Shown one piece after another: positions 1-7,796 of a DNA stretch of 32,962 bases. The notes beneath the pieces were generated by a model. That model had not been told where the DNA came from, did not search any database, and saw only the letters and a program-made list of their open reading frames with translations. The position numbers and the translations under genes are program-made. The DNA lies in the NCBI GenBank assembly GCA_028821475.1, contig JAPPGB010000134.1, forward strand, positions 1 to 32,962, written 5' to 3'. Origin of the DNA: Spirochaetaceae bacterium (GTDB taxonomy: Bacteria; Spirochaetota; Spirochaetia; SZUA-6; Bin103). Numbering within the stretch: position 1 is the stretch's first letter; each line of letters opens with the position of its first letter.

Positions 1-944
1 GGCGCGGCCAGCAGTGCGGCGAGGCGCGCGGCGGCGCGCGTTTCGGCGGCCGCCAGGCGGGGAAGATAGCGCGCGGCGACGGCGCCCGGCTGCCCGGCGG
101 CGGGGAGATCGGCGCACACCACGCGCCCCTCCCGGCACAAGGCGGCGAGCGCCTGCACCACCAGCCGCTGGTCGGACAGCCCGGTCAGATCCGCGGTGCG
201 CCGGCGCAGGTCGGGCTCGGGAAGGAATACGTCGCCCTCCGCGGCGCCCGCGGCGAGCTGGTGGAGGGCCGCCGCCTGGATGCGTTGCGGCGAGTCGGGT
301 GCGATGCCGAGCCGGGCGGCGATGCGGTCGGCGGTGTGGAAACCCATGCCCGGCACGTGGCTCGCGAGCCGGTAGGGGTCGTCCTGCAGCACGGCGCGGG
401 CGCGGGCGCCGAACTGCCGCCAGATGCGCCGTGCGTGCGCGGCGGAGATGCCGTACGACTGCAGGAACAGCATGGTGCCGCGCTGTGCGCGCTGCTCGTG
501 CCAGACGCGCGCCACCTGCCCGGCGCGGGCGGCGCCGATGCCGGGCACCTCGCGCAGCCGTGCGCTGGCCTGATCGAGCACCCGCAGGGTTTCCAACCCG
601 AAGTGGCCGACGATGCGGCGCGCGAAGCCCGGCCCGATGCCGGGCACCATCCCGGAACCGAGGTACTGCTCCAGGCCGGCTACCGTGCGCGGAGCGACGG
701 TGGCGTAGGACTGCGCTTCGAATCGGCGGCCATAGCGGGGATGCTCCACCCAGCCGCCGGTCAGGCGTACGGTCTCGCCGGGCTTGATGCCGAGCAGGTT
801 GCCGACCGCGACCGCCTCGCCGCCGCCCTCGGGCTGCTGCACAACCAGTACCGCAAAGCCGCTCTCTTCCTGCTCGTAGACCACGCGGCGCACGCTTCCC
901 TCGAGTGTCGCGCGCGAGCTGTTGCCGGTGGCGGTTTGCGGCAC
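1..944 (-). CDS. recD2: RecD2-type ATP-dependent DNA helicase, N-terminal part (runs off the window)
   Basis: This gene codes for the N-terminal third (about 314 residues) of a RecD2/TraA-family SF1B 5'-3' DNA helicase, a repair and recombination enzyme that in this family acts without RecBC. The frame shows the family's N-terminal small domain (EGSVRRVVYEQEESGF, residues 15-30). A chain of helix-hairpin-helix elements follows: YLGSG..PGIGPGFARRIV near 94-112, REVPGIG near 131-137, and PYRLASHVPGMGFHTADRIA near 190-209. These match the order in RecD2. The Walker A and helicase motifs lie beyond the window edge. No ATG is available before the conserved region; an in-frame stop lies a little upstream, so the GTG at 944 is the best start, with no clear ribosome-binding site. 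It follows the SirB1-like gene after 75 bases, on the same strand. Assignment by motif reading only, but the match is strong. Confidence 0.85.
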   Translation of the reverse strand, partial: MPQTATGNSSRATLEGSVRRVVYEQEESGFAVLVVQQPEGGGEAVAVGNLLGIKPGETVRLTGGWVEHPRYGRRFEAQSYATVAPRTVAGLEQYLGSGMVPGIGPGFARRIVGHFGLETLRVLDQASARLREVPGIGAARAGQVARVWHEQRAQRGTMLFLQSYGISAAHARRIWRQFGARARAVLQDDPYRLASHVPGMGFHTADRIAARLGIAPDSPQRIQAAALHQLAAGAAEGDVFLPEPDLRRRTADLTGLSDQRLVVQALAALCREGRVVCADLPAAGQPGAVAARYLPRLAAAETRAAARLAALLAA

Positions 945-1019
945 GGCGCGGGCGAACGGGCTGCTATCGCCCCGAGCTCACCGCCTGCCGGCGGCGCTCT
1001 TGGCCCATCCCGTCCGTTC

Positions 1020-1865
1020 CTAGTTCGCTTTGCGCCGGGCGGTGATGCCGAGCAGCTCGATCATGAACGCGCTCAGGTCGTGATCCCCGGCCCGGCGGTA
1101 GGCGTGATTGAGGTTGTGCAGGATGCGCTGCACGGTACGCACCGGGTCGGCGCCGTTGCGCAGCATCTGCAGATGGCGCAGGTTGGCGGGCGTGCGCGCG
1201 AGCAGCTTCTCCGCCTCCACCACACGGCCGCGGTCGAAGCAGTCCACGAGCACGATGCGCTTGTCGTGGATGACGCGCGCCAGGAAGTGGTTCGGCACGT
1301 TGCACCCCTGGATATCCAGGCCGAGGCGGCGGCCGACCAGCATGTAGACCGCGACCAGGCTGATCGGGATGCCGCGCTTGGAGAGGATGACCGAAACCAG
1401 GTTGCTGTTGAGCGGGTTGTAGAAGTCGTCGCGATTGCCGCTCAGCCCCACCTCCTTGAACAGAAACGCGCTCAGTGCGAATGCGTCCGGGGCGTGGCCG
1501 GAACCGCGAAAGTCGTCGGCAAGATCGTCGAGCACGTCGCCGACGGAAAGCGGAAACTCCACCCCGAGCTGGAACCCGGCGAGCAGGCTGAGCGCGGCCT
1601 CGATGCGCGGACGGCGGCCCTCGACCGCCGCCCAGCTCGGCCATCGCTCGCGCAGCCAGGCCTTGCGCTGGCGCGCCAGAACGCGCCGCAGGGCCTCGTG
1701 CTGGTCGGCGTTCAGCCGCTTGAGGTGCGGTTCGGCGAGCGGTTCCAGGTCGGGGCCCAGCTTCTCAAGGGCGTGCATCACCCGCCGCCGCACCGCCGCA
1801 GCGTCGTCGTCGAGCAACTGCAGCAGGTAGGGAACCTGTGCGCGGGTGTCGCCCAGTTCGTTCAT
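1020..1865 (-). CDS. SirB1-like transglutaminase-fold protein
   Basis: The product is a 281-residue protein of the SirB1/transglutaminase-like family. Residues about 1-75 are helical and HEAT-like (VPYLLQLLDDDAAAVRRRV). The middle holds the family core: a DDFYNPLNSNL stretch, then VILSKRGIPISLVAVYM and a GLDIQGCNVPNHFLARV segment. In this family the Cys and His of that last segment lie in the degenerate transglutaminase active-site region. The biochemical role of SirB1 proteins is not established; in many bacteria the gene sits near prmC/prfA or kdsA, which is not the case here. The ATG at 1865 is the natural start. Domain order and length (about 270-280 residues) fit an intact gene. It lies between a small membrane protein and recD2 on the same strand. 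Confidence 0.8.
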   Translation of the reverse strand: MNELGDTRAQVPYLLQLLDDDAAAVRRRVMHALEKLGPDLEPLAEPHLKRLNADQHEALRRVLARQRKAWLRERWPSWAAVEGRRPRIEAALSLLAGFQLGVEFPLSVGDVLDDLADDFRGSGHAPDAFALSAFLFKEVGLSGNRDDFYNPLNSNLVSVILSKRGIPISLVAVYMLVGRRLGLDIQGCNVPNHFLARVIHDKRIVLVDCFDRGRVVEAEKLLARTPANLRHLQMLRNGADPVRTVQRILHNLNHAYRRAGDHDLSAFMIELLGITARRKAN

Positions 1866-1945
1866 GGCCGCCAGGGTAAGAGCCTACTCGCGCCGCGGCG
1901 CGAAATCAAGGGCGTCGGCCGGCGCGGCCGGCGCGGCGGGAGGGA

Positions 1946-2464
1946 TCAGTCGGGCAGGAATGCTTCCAGGTCCTTTTCGATCTCGGCTTCGCTGAAACCG
2001 AGCTTGCGGTCGTAGCGGATGGTCTTGGCCACCCGGCGGTCGCGCTCCGGCGAGCGCACGTAATCGTCTGACAACAGTCCCTTGGCCAGCGCCTCGTCGA
2101 CCAGGTCGGTGGCCTTCTGCGCGGTCATCAGGTAGCGGTCGCTGAACGAGCGCATGCCGACCGCGCACCAGCGCATCAGCACGAACGTGACGACGGCGGA
2201 CACGATCGCGATGACGATGTCCTGGATCCTTACCGAGGTGCTCTTGCCCTCCCAGCCGATGCCGGCGCCGATCGCCAGCGAGGCCAGCACGCTCACCGAC
2301 AGCAGCCAGGTCGCCAACCGCCAGCGCCGCCAGTAGGCGCGGTGGGCGGTCACGGTCGGGGGGTATCGCTCGCCGTGGGCGGTGCGCCGGTCGGAAACGG
2401 TAGCCTGCCTCACTGCCGCGAGTCCTGATCCGAGCGTGCCGGCCGGCACGGGATTCCTGTGCAT
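1946..2464 (-). CDS. Small predicted membrane protein of unknown function
   Basis: I do not recognise this 172-residue protein. It has a basic N-terminal region (YWRRWR), then two hydrophobic segments likely to span the membrane (WLLSVSVLASLAIGAGIG, then IVIAIVSAVVTFVLM). A charged cytosolic tail follows, with a helical stretch (ATDLVDEALAKGL) and the C-terminus FSEAEIEKDLEAFLPD. Both termini would be on the same side of the membrane. The ATG at 2464 was chosen; a TTG at 2485 would add seven residues and neither has a good ribosome-binding site. It lies about 100 bases downstream of the TRAP membrane subunit and 80 bases upstream of the SirB1-like gene, so it may be a read-through operon member. 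Nothing in the sequence ties it to TRAP function. Confidence 0.6.
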   Translation of the reverse strand: MHRNPVPAGTLGSGLAAVRQATVSDRRTAHGERYPPTVTAHRAYWRRWRLATWLLSVSVLASLAIGAGIGWEGKSTSVRIQDIVIAIVSAVVTFVLMRWCAVGMRSFSDRYLMTAQKATDLVDEALAKGLLSDDYVRSPERDRRVAKTIRYDRKLGFSEAEIEKDLEAFLPD

Positions 2465-2563
2465 CGGGTCGTCATCGTTTTCCAAGCCGCGCGCAGTGCG
2501 TGCGCCCCCTCACTGCAAGGTACTGCGATCGCCGCCCCCCCGCCACCGCCGGCCGGCGCATGG

Positions 2564-4606
2564 TCAAAACTGGACTACCGAGAGCAGGCCGGTGGTCAGG
2601 AACGGTGCATAGGTGATCACCAGTACGACCACCAGCAGGACCAGCAGGAACGGCACCACCGTGCGGTACACGCTCACCAGGTCCTTGTCGAAGCGGTAGG
2701 AGGACAGGAACAGGTTGATGCCCACCGGCGGCGTCAGGTATCCCAGCTCCAGGTTGGCCAGGAAGATGATGCCGAGGTGCACCGGGTGGATGCCGTAGGA
2801 GACCCCGAGCGGGATCAGCAGCGGAGCGAGCACGACGATGGCGGAGAAGATGTCCATCAGCGCGCCGGCGACCAGCAGGGTGAGGTTGAGCAGGATCAGG
2901 AACAGCAGGCGGGAACTGATGGCGCCGGTCACCCACGCGGCCAGGCTGGTGGGCACCTCGGCGTCCACCATGAAGTAGGACAGGCCCTTGGCGAGGGCGA
3001 GAATGATCATCACGCCGCCGATGATCGGCGTGCACTTGGCGAGCACGCGCGGCAGGGTGCGCAGCGGTATGTCGCGGTGCACCACCGTCTCCACCAGCAG
3101 CACGTAGATGGTGGCGGCCGCCGCCGTTTCCACCAGCGAGGTGATGCCGCCGAAGTAGAGCGCCACCACGACCACCGGCAGCGCCAGCTCCCAGGCCGCC
3201 CCGCGTGCCGCCTGCAGGGCGGGGCGCAGATGGAAGCGGGGCCGCTCACCGCCCTGGCCGGGGGCCGCCTCGGTACGCCGCCGGAGCGCCTGGAAGATGC
3301 CGAGCGCGGCCAGGGCGAGCACCATCAGCACGCCCGGCACGAAGCCGCCGACGAACAGTTGGCGGATGTCGATCTGGGCGATGACGCCGTACATGATGAT
3401 CGGCAGCGCGGGCGGGAACAGCAGTCCGATGCTGCCGGCGGCGGTCAGCAGCCCGATGCTGAACCGCTCGCGGTAGCCGTTGCGCTGCAGCATGTACAGC
3501 AGCAGTCCGCCGAGGGCGAGAATGGTGACCCCGGAAGCGCCGGTGAAGGTGGTAAAGAAGGCGCACAGCAGCACCGCCATCACCGCCAGACCGCCGCGGA
3601 ACCAGCTGAACCAGGCCTGGAACAGCGTGATCAGCCGTTCTCCCGCCTTGCTCTCCGAGAGGATGAAGCCGGCGACCGTGAACAGCGGCAGCGCCGGCAC
3701 CAGCGGTTGGGACAGCATGGCATACGCCTCGTCCGGCACCACCTCCAGGGCGCCGCCCGATCCCAGGAACTGCAGCAGCGTGAAACCGCTCAGGATCACG
3801 AAGATCGGCGTACCGATGAACGCCGACGCGATCAGCACCAGCACCAGCGGCAGGCGCGCCGCGGCCGCCGCCGCGGCCACCGCATCAACCAGCGCGTAGC
3901 TGGGAAAATAGCCGGGTGCGACCACCTGCAGCGCATTGACCAGCGGGCCGATGCCGATCAGAAGGCCGGCGGGAACCGCCAGCAGGACCGCGGCACGCGC
4001 CGCCGGCTGCCGACACCCGTGCGCCACGAAGTGCGCGGCCATGCCGGCGAACCCCAGCGGCAATACGGCCACGGCGAGCCTGATCGGCACCCCGCCGACG
4101 TCCTGGCTGGGGTCGAAGGCGATCAGCACCAGCGACAGCGCGCTGACCGCGAGGGCGGTGGTGACCACCACCGAGATCGCGCCGGCGGCCGCGCGCACCC
4201 GTTCGCCCCAGGGATCCGGCAGTTGGTGGAGGCCGCTGGACAGCGCGAGATGGGAGCCGCGGCGGGTGGTGACGACGCCTCCGATCAGCGCCACCCAGAG
4301 GGTGAGGTGGCGGACGTACTCGCCACTGGCGGCGAGCCCGCCACCGAACAACAGGCGCAGCACGGCGGCGGCGGTCGGCAGCGCCGCCAGCAGCACCAGC
4401 GCCGCGGTAACGGTGCCGTTTTCCAGGCGCGCCAGCGCAGAACGCGGCGCGGAGTGTTCGCCGACCGCCGCATGCGCGGCGAGCGGCGGCTGCTGGTCGC
4501 CGGGCGCCGCGTGCGCCTCCCGTTCCGGCGGATTGTTCTCGGCCCCGGTTGAGGCGGGCCCTCGCGGCCCCCCCGGCCCCCCCGGCGCCCCCGGACCACC
4601 GGTCAT
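2564..4606 (-). CDS. TRAP transporter fused small and large membrane subunits (DctQ-DctM / TatQM)
   Basis: This is the membrane part of a sodium-coupled TRAP uptake system, with the four-helix DctQ-type subunit fused to the large DctM-type permease in about 680 residues. The DctQ part begins near RLENGTVTAALVLLAALP and includes RRGSHLALS. The DctM part shows FTTFTGASGVTILALGG, GLLFPPALPIIMYG and LELGYLTPPVGINLF, typical of this permease, with many hydrophobic spans. Such QM fusions are known, including in spirochaetes. Upstream lie the binding protein and TatT, so the three genes form one transporter; the substrate cannot be read from sequence. The ATG at 4606 is preferred because the longer open frame would run back into the binding-protein gene. 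The first 60 residues after it are low complexity (Gly-X-Pro rich) and unlike a normal TRAP N-terminus, so the true start could be further in. Confidence 0.88.
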   Translation of the reverse strand: MTGGPGAPGGPGGPRGPASTGAENNPPEREAHAAPGDQQPPLAAHAAVGEHSAPRSALARLENGTVTAALVLLAALPTAAAVLRLLFGGGLAASGEYVRHLTLWVALIGGVVTTRRGSHLALSSGLHQLPDPWGERVRAAAGAISVVVTTALAVSALSLVLIAFDPSQDVGGVPIRLAVAVLPLGFAGMAAHFVAHGCRQPAARAAVLLAVPAGLLIGIGPLVNALQVVAPGYFPSYALVDAVAAAAAAARLPLVLVLIASAFIGTPIFVILSGFTLLQFLGSGGALEVVPDEAYAMLSQPLVPALPLFTVAGFILSESKAGERLITLFQAWFSWFRGGLAVMAVLLCAFFTTFTGASGVTILALGGLLLYMLQRNGYRERFSIGLLTAAGSIGLLFPPALPIIMYGVIAQIDIRQLFVGGFVPGVLMVLALAALGIFQALRRRTEAAPGQGGERPRFHLRPALQAARGAAWELALPVVVVALYFGGITSLVETAAAATIYVLLVETVVHRDIPLRTLPRVLAKCTPIIGGVMIILALAKGLSYFMVDAEVPTSLAAWVTGAISSRLLFLILLNLTLLVAGALMDIFSAIVVLAPLLIPLGVSYGIHPVHLGIIFLANLELGYLTPPVGINLFLSSYRFDKDLVSVYRTVVPFLLVLLVVVLVITYAPFLTTGLLSVVQF

Positions 4607-4802
4607 CGGCGGCCCTGCGCGCGGACCGCGCGCCGCGGATGCCCGCGTGCCCGTGCGTCCCTGCGGATGCCCGCCAACCCGTAGCCCGGCAGCCGGCGGC
4701 GAAACAGCGGCTGCATGGCAGCGGCGCTCGCTGTGCGACGCCGGGGTCCACCACGGGCTGCTCGCGGCTGCGCAGCCGCCGCGTGCGGTGTCGGTGCCGT
4801 TC

Positions 4803-5846
4803 TCAGTTGCTGCCCCCGCGGGCGCGGTAGGCGGCGACCTTCTCAAGGACCAGTTCGTAGGCCACGGGATCGATCTCGTCGCCGATCAGGTCGCCGAAGT
4901 TGCGCGCGATGATGTCCTGGAATTCCCGCTCCAGGGCCGGGCTGGCGTCGTGCACCTGCAGGCCGTGCGCGACCATCACGTGCACCGCCAGGTCGTCCAT
5001 CTCGTAAGCGCCCTCGCTTACCCGCCGGGCCGCCATCTCCGCCGCGCGCATCAGCCGCGGGCGCAGGTCGGCGGGGATGCGCTGCCACGCGCGTTTGCTG
5101 ATCATCACCGCCCCGAACAACGGCGTGAAGCGCAGGTCGGTCATGTGCGGCACGATCCCGAACCACTGGAACGATGCCGCGCCCGAGGGGCTGGAGGCCA
5201 CCGCGTCGATCATGCCGCTCTGCAGCGCCGTGGTGACCTCCGACACCGGCAGCGCCACCGGGTTGAACCCCGCCTGCTGCCAGGCGCGCAGCACGGCCGG
5301 ACTGGCCGACCCGACCCACAGCTTGTGCCGGCGCAGGTCGTCGGCGGTGCGCACCGGCTCGCGCGCAAAGAACTTCACCCAGCCGATCGGCGCCCACATC
5401 AGCGGGACGAATCCGCGCGCTTCGAGTTGCTCGTTGAAGAACGGCGTCATCTCCTCCAGGATGTTGCGCATCTCGTCGTCGGTGCGCACCAGCATCGGCT
5501 GGGCGATCGCCAGCACGCCGGGATAGATGTTGTTGAAGCTGATCGCGGTCATGGCGGCGGCCTGAAGCTGGCCGATGCGCATCTTGCGAATCATGTCCAG
5601 TTCGTTGCCGGCGATGCCGCCGGGGAAGATCTTCACGTCGATCTCGCCGTCGGAGATGCGCGCCCAGTCGGCGGCCAGACCGCGCAGCGCCAGGTCCCAG
5701 GGCGTATTGGCCGGCGCCACGCTGCCGAGCTTGATGGTGAGCGCGGAGGCGCCGGTGGTGCAGCACAGCACCAGAATCATGGCCGGCAGGACGCGCCGCC
5801 ACCAGCGGCCGGCGCGGTGCGGATGTGCTTGGTTATAGCTCAACAA
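4803..5846 (-). CDS. tatP: TRAP transporter substrate-binding protein, TatP/DctP-like
   Basis: This is the periplasmic solute-binding protein (347 residues) that captures substrate and delivers it to the TatQM permease. A signal peptide is clear: basic RAGRWWRR, hydrophobic VLPAMILVLCC, then ASA before the mature LTIKLGSVAPANTPWD. The DctP fold is shown by FPGGIAGNELDMIRKMRIGQLQAA, by FFAREPVRTADDLRRHKLWV, by ALPVSEVTTALQSGMIDAV and by the C-terminal helices. The start is a TTG: GGAGG at 5853-5857 lies 6 bases before TTG at 5846 (a second TTG is at 5843). An ATG at 5780 would cut off the basic part of the signal peptide. The gene overlaps the end of tatT by 14 bases, implying translational coupling. 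The canonical DctP substrate arginine was not assigned. Confidence 0.85.
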   Translation of the reverse strand: MLSYNQAHPHRAGRWWRRVLPAMILVLCCTTGASALTIKLGSVAPANTPWDLALRGLAADWARISDGEIDVKIFPGGIAGNELDMIRKMRIGQLQAAAMTAISFNNIYPGVLAIAQPMLVRTDDEMRNILEEMTPFFNEQLEARGFVPLMWAPIGWVKFFAREPVRTADDLRRHKLWVGSASPAVLRAWQQAGFNPVALPVSEVTTALQSGMIDAVASSPSGAASFQWFGIVPHMTDLRFTPLFGAVMISKRAWQRIPADLRPRLMRAAEMAARRVSEGAYEMDDLAVHVMVAHGLQVHDASPALEREFQDIIARNFGDLIGDEIDPVAYELVLEKVAAYRARGGSN

Positions 5847-6855
5847 ACAGGTCCTCCATGTGATCGAGCAGCCAGACGGCATATTGCTGATCAAGCGTAT
5901 TCTGTAGCCGATACTGCGCCACGTCCAACTCGATGGCCAGCGCGTCGCCGAGCAGGCTGCGGAACAGCTCCGGGTCCTGCTGGCCTACGGCCACGCCGGC
6001 CATCGCCAGGTAGGGTCCGGTGCGCTTGTCGCCGGACGCGGCCACGGCGCGCTCGAAGTGCTCGCGCGCGCGTCCCATGTCGCCGCCGAGCACCGCCGCG
6101 GTGCCCGCATAATAGCGGATAAGGATATCGTGCGCGGCCCCGCCCTGGTAACGCTCGTCCCAGTCGATCACCATGTGCAGCATCTTGGCCGCATACGGGG
6201 CGGCGACCAGCAGTTCCATGTCGAACGGATCGGTGGACAGGGCGCCGAGGCATGCCGCCGCCATCCAGTACAGGTAGTCGATGCTCCCCGCGTCCACCAT
6301 CGCCAGCGCTTCGTCCATGCTGTCCGGGGATGCGAACAGGGCGGCGAACCCCGGATGGCGCAGGTCGAGACCGGCCAGGAGATAGTCGTGGCCGCGCAGA
6401 TAGTGCAGCTTGGCGCGCTGCAGCTCGCTGATGCGGAGGTCGATCTCGGTCACCGGCATCTGCTCCGCCGGGCGCTGCACGAATGCGTTGGCGTAGGCCA
6501 CGAAGCTGCGCCCGGTGGCGAGTTGCAGCCCGGGGTCGTCGGGAGCGCGCGACAGCAGCAGCTCGTACAGCTTGAGGGCGAACGGCAGCGCATCGCCGAC
6601 CAGCCGCGGGTCCTGTTCGCTGGCGAACACGTCGTCGCCGCCCTGGCCGCTTACCAGGTCGGTCACGGTGCGGGTGGCGAGGCGGTCGAGCGAACAGCCG
6701 GCCAGGACGGCGGCAACGCAGCCGAGCGCGGCGAGCAGCGGGACGAAGCAGCGGCGGCGCGCTGGGCGAGTCGTGCGGCGCGCGCCGGCACCGGCACTCC
6801 GCGGTGCCGAAGCCCACGAAAACCGTGAAGACCATGAAGACCGATGCGCGGCCAT
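5833..6855 (-). CDS. tatT: TatT-like TRAP-associated TPR lipoprotein
   Basis: This 340-residue predicted lipoprotein resembles TatT (Tp0956) of Treponema pallidum. TatT is a helical, TPR-like periplasmic protein that pairs with the TRAP binding protein TatP and is thought to hand hydrophobic ligands to it. The sequence shows a basic stretch, a hydrophobic segment (FVPLLAALGCVAAVLAGC) and a lipobox with Cys54. The rest is helical, with SEQDPRLVGDALPFALKLYELLL, RGHDYLLAGLDLRHPGF and DMGRAREHFERAVAASG. The only in-frame start before the signal is the ATG at 6855. The first 25 or so residues (HRSSWSSRFSW...) come from an imperfect DNA repeat and look unlike a signal n-region, so the annotated start is uncertain. 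It is followed immediately by tatP and tatQM, the same order as the treponemal system. Confidence 0.82.
   Translation of the reverse strand: MAAHRSSWSSRFSWASAPRSAGAGARRTTRPARRRCFVPLLAALGCVAAVLAGCSLDRLATRTVTDLVSGQGGDDVFASEQDPRLVGDALPFALKLYELLLSRAPDDPGLQLATGRSFVAYANAFVQRPAEQMPVTEIDLRISELQRAKLHYLRGHDYLLAGLDLRHPGFAALFASPDSMDEALAMVDAGSIDYLYWMAAACLGALSTDPFDMELLVAAPYAAKMLHMVIDWDERYQGGAAHDILIRYYAGTAAVLGGDMGRAREHFERAVAASGDKRTGPYLAMAGVAVGQQDPELFRSLLGDALAIELDVAQYRLQNTLDQQYAVWLLDHMEDLFVEL
5853..5857 (-). promoter_or_regulatory. Ribosome-binding site for tatP inside the tatT coding end
   Basis: The minus strand reads GGAGG here, 6 bases before the TTG at 5846 and 9 before the TTG at 5843. It lies within the last codons of tatT (the Met-Glu-Asp of the C-terminal DHMEDLFVEL). 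It is the strongest Shine-Dalgarno match near the start of the binding-protein gene and decides the TTG start over later ATGs. Confidence 0.6.
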
Positions 6856-6977
6856 CGACCGCCGGGCAGCCTCTTCGGGTCGGTGTGCGGCAAGAGCGTC
6901 GGTACGGTCACTCCGTGACATCAAAGACGATGGAAACCGATGCCCAGGCATCGCCGGCCGGCCGGCTTTTTCGGACC
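6831..6977. repeat. Imperfect direct repeat pair between tatD and tatT
   Basis: Two 51-base copies lie at 6831-6881 and 6927-6977, 96 bases apart. By hand alignment without gaps 37 of 51 positions agree. Shared cores are ACCGATGC near the start, CATCG in the middle and TTCGG near the end. The stretch just before the first copy (6810-6838) is made of short near-repeats of the form CCACGAAAA/CCGTGAAGA/CCATGAAGA. The first copy contains the start codon of tatT on the minus strand, and the second ends 13 bases before the tatD stop codon. It may be a small dispersed intergenic element; its family is unknown to me. Confidence 0.55.
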
Positions 6978-6989
6978 AGGTACGTATCG

Positions 6990-7796
6990 TCATCGTACTC
7001 CTTCCGGGTTCAGCCGCGGGAACAGACGTCCCGCGTTGGCGGTGGTTTGCAGAGCGATCTGCTCGGTGTCGGTGGCGCGCACCGCCGCCAGGCGCAGGGC
7101 GATGTGGCGCAGCAGAGCCGGTTCGTTGCGGCGCCCGCGCAGCGGTTCCGGGGCCAGGTAGGGAGCGTCGGTCTCCAGCACCAGGCGGTCCGCGGGGGCG
7201 GCGGCGGCCACCGCACGCAGCTCGTCGGAGCGGCGGAAGGTGAGCATGCCGCCGATACCCAGGTAGAACCCGGCGCCGAGCGCGAAGTCGGCGGCGGCGG
7301 GTCCGGCGCTGAACGCGTGCAGCACGCCGGGCGGCCGCGGCAGTGCCGCGCGTTCGCCCCAGGCGCGCAACCGCTCCAGCAGTTTGCCGGTGGCCTCGCG
7401 GTTGTGCAGGATCACCGGCAGGCCGGCGGCGGCGGCCAGGTCGAGCTGGGCATCGAGCCAGCGTGCCTGCAGCGCCGGGTCCGGCCCGCGGAAGAAGTCG
7501 AGGCCGATCTCGCCGACGGCCACCACCGCGGGATTGGCGGTGAGTGCCTGCAGTGCGAGTATCGCCGCCTGCAGGCGGCCCGCCTGCGCGCACCACAGCG
7601 GATGCACGCCGACGGCAACGCCGATGCCGGGGTAGAGCGCGGCCAGCTCGGCGGCGGCGCGCGCACTCGCCAGCCCGGTGGCCGGGATCAGTACCCCGGT
7701 AACGCCGGCCGCGCCGGCGCGCGCCACCACTTCGTCGCGGTCGCCGGCGAAGCGCGCGTCGTCCAGGTGGCAGTGGGTGTCGACCAAGGCGCTCAC
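6990..7796 (-). CDS. tatD: TatD-family metal-dependent hydrolase (DNase)
   Basis: This 268-residue protein is a TatD-family TIM-barrel metal-dependent hydrolase, a family with 3'-5' exonuclease and quality-control roles in the cytoplasm. All metal-site elements are visible: DTHCHLDD (His8, His10), GEIGLDFFRG (Glu), VILHNREA (His), GVLHAFSAGP (His), and LETDAPYLAPEPLRGRRNEP (Asp). The length is typical. The GTG at 7796 is the start; its first bases form a GTGA overlap with the stop codon of the upstream sugar kinase gene (7793), so translation is probably coupled. Despite the name it has no link with the neighbouring Tat (TRAP) genes. It ends just before a DNA repeat that separates it from tatT. 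Confidence 0.9.
   Translation of the reverse strand: MSALVDTHCHLDDARFAGDRDEVVARAGAAGVTGVLIPATGLASARAAAELAALYPGIGVAVGVHPLWCAQAGRLQAAILALQALTANPAVVAVGEIGLDFFRGPDPALQARWLDAQLDLAAAAGLPVILHNREATGKLLERLRAWGERAALPRPPGVLHAFSAGPAAADFALGAGFYLGIGGMLTFRRSDELRAVAAAAPADRLVLETDAPYLAPEPLRGRRNEPALLRHIALRLAAVRATDTEQIALQTTANAGRLFPRLNPEGVR

Noticed and set aside
261-2015. Long open frame on the plus strand opposite recD2 and the SirB1-like gene
   Set aside because: Composition is Arg/Ala/Gln/His-rich with no motif, and the minus strand carries clear families over the same bases.
2459-6122. Long plus-strand open frames opposite the TRAP genes
   Set aside because: Their products are His/Gln/Arg-rich strings typical of antisense reading of GC-rich genes; the minus strand has recognisable TRAP subunits.
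6954-6969. GCCGGCCGGCCGGC followed by TTTTT as an intrinsic terminator
   Set aside because: The T-run is on the plus strand, where no gene ends; for the minus-strand tatD it is in the wrong orientation.
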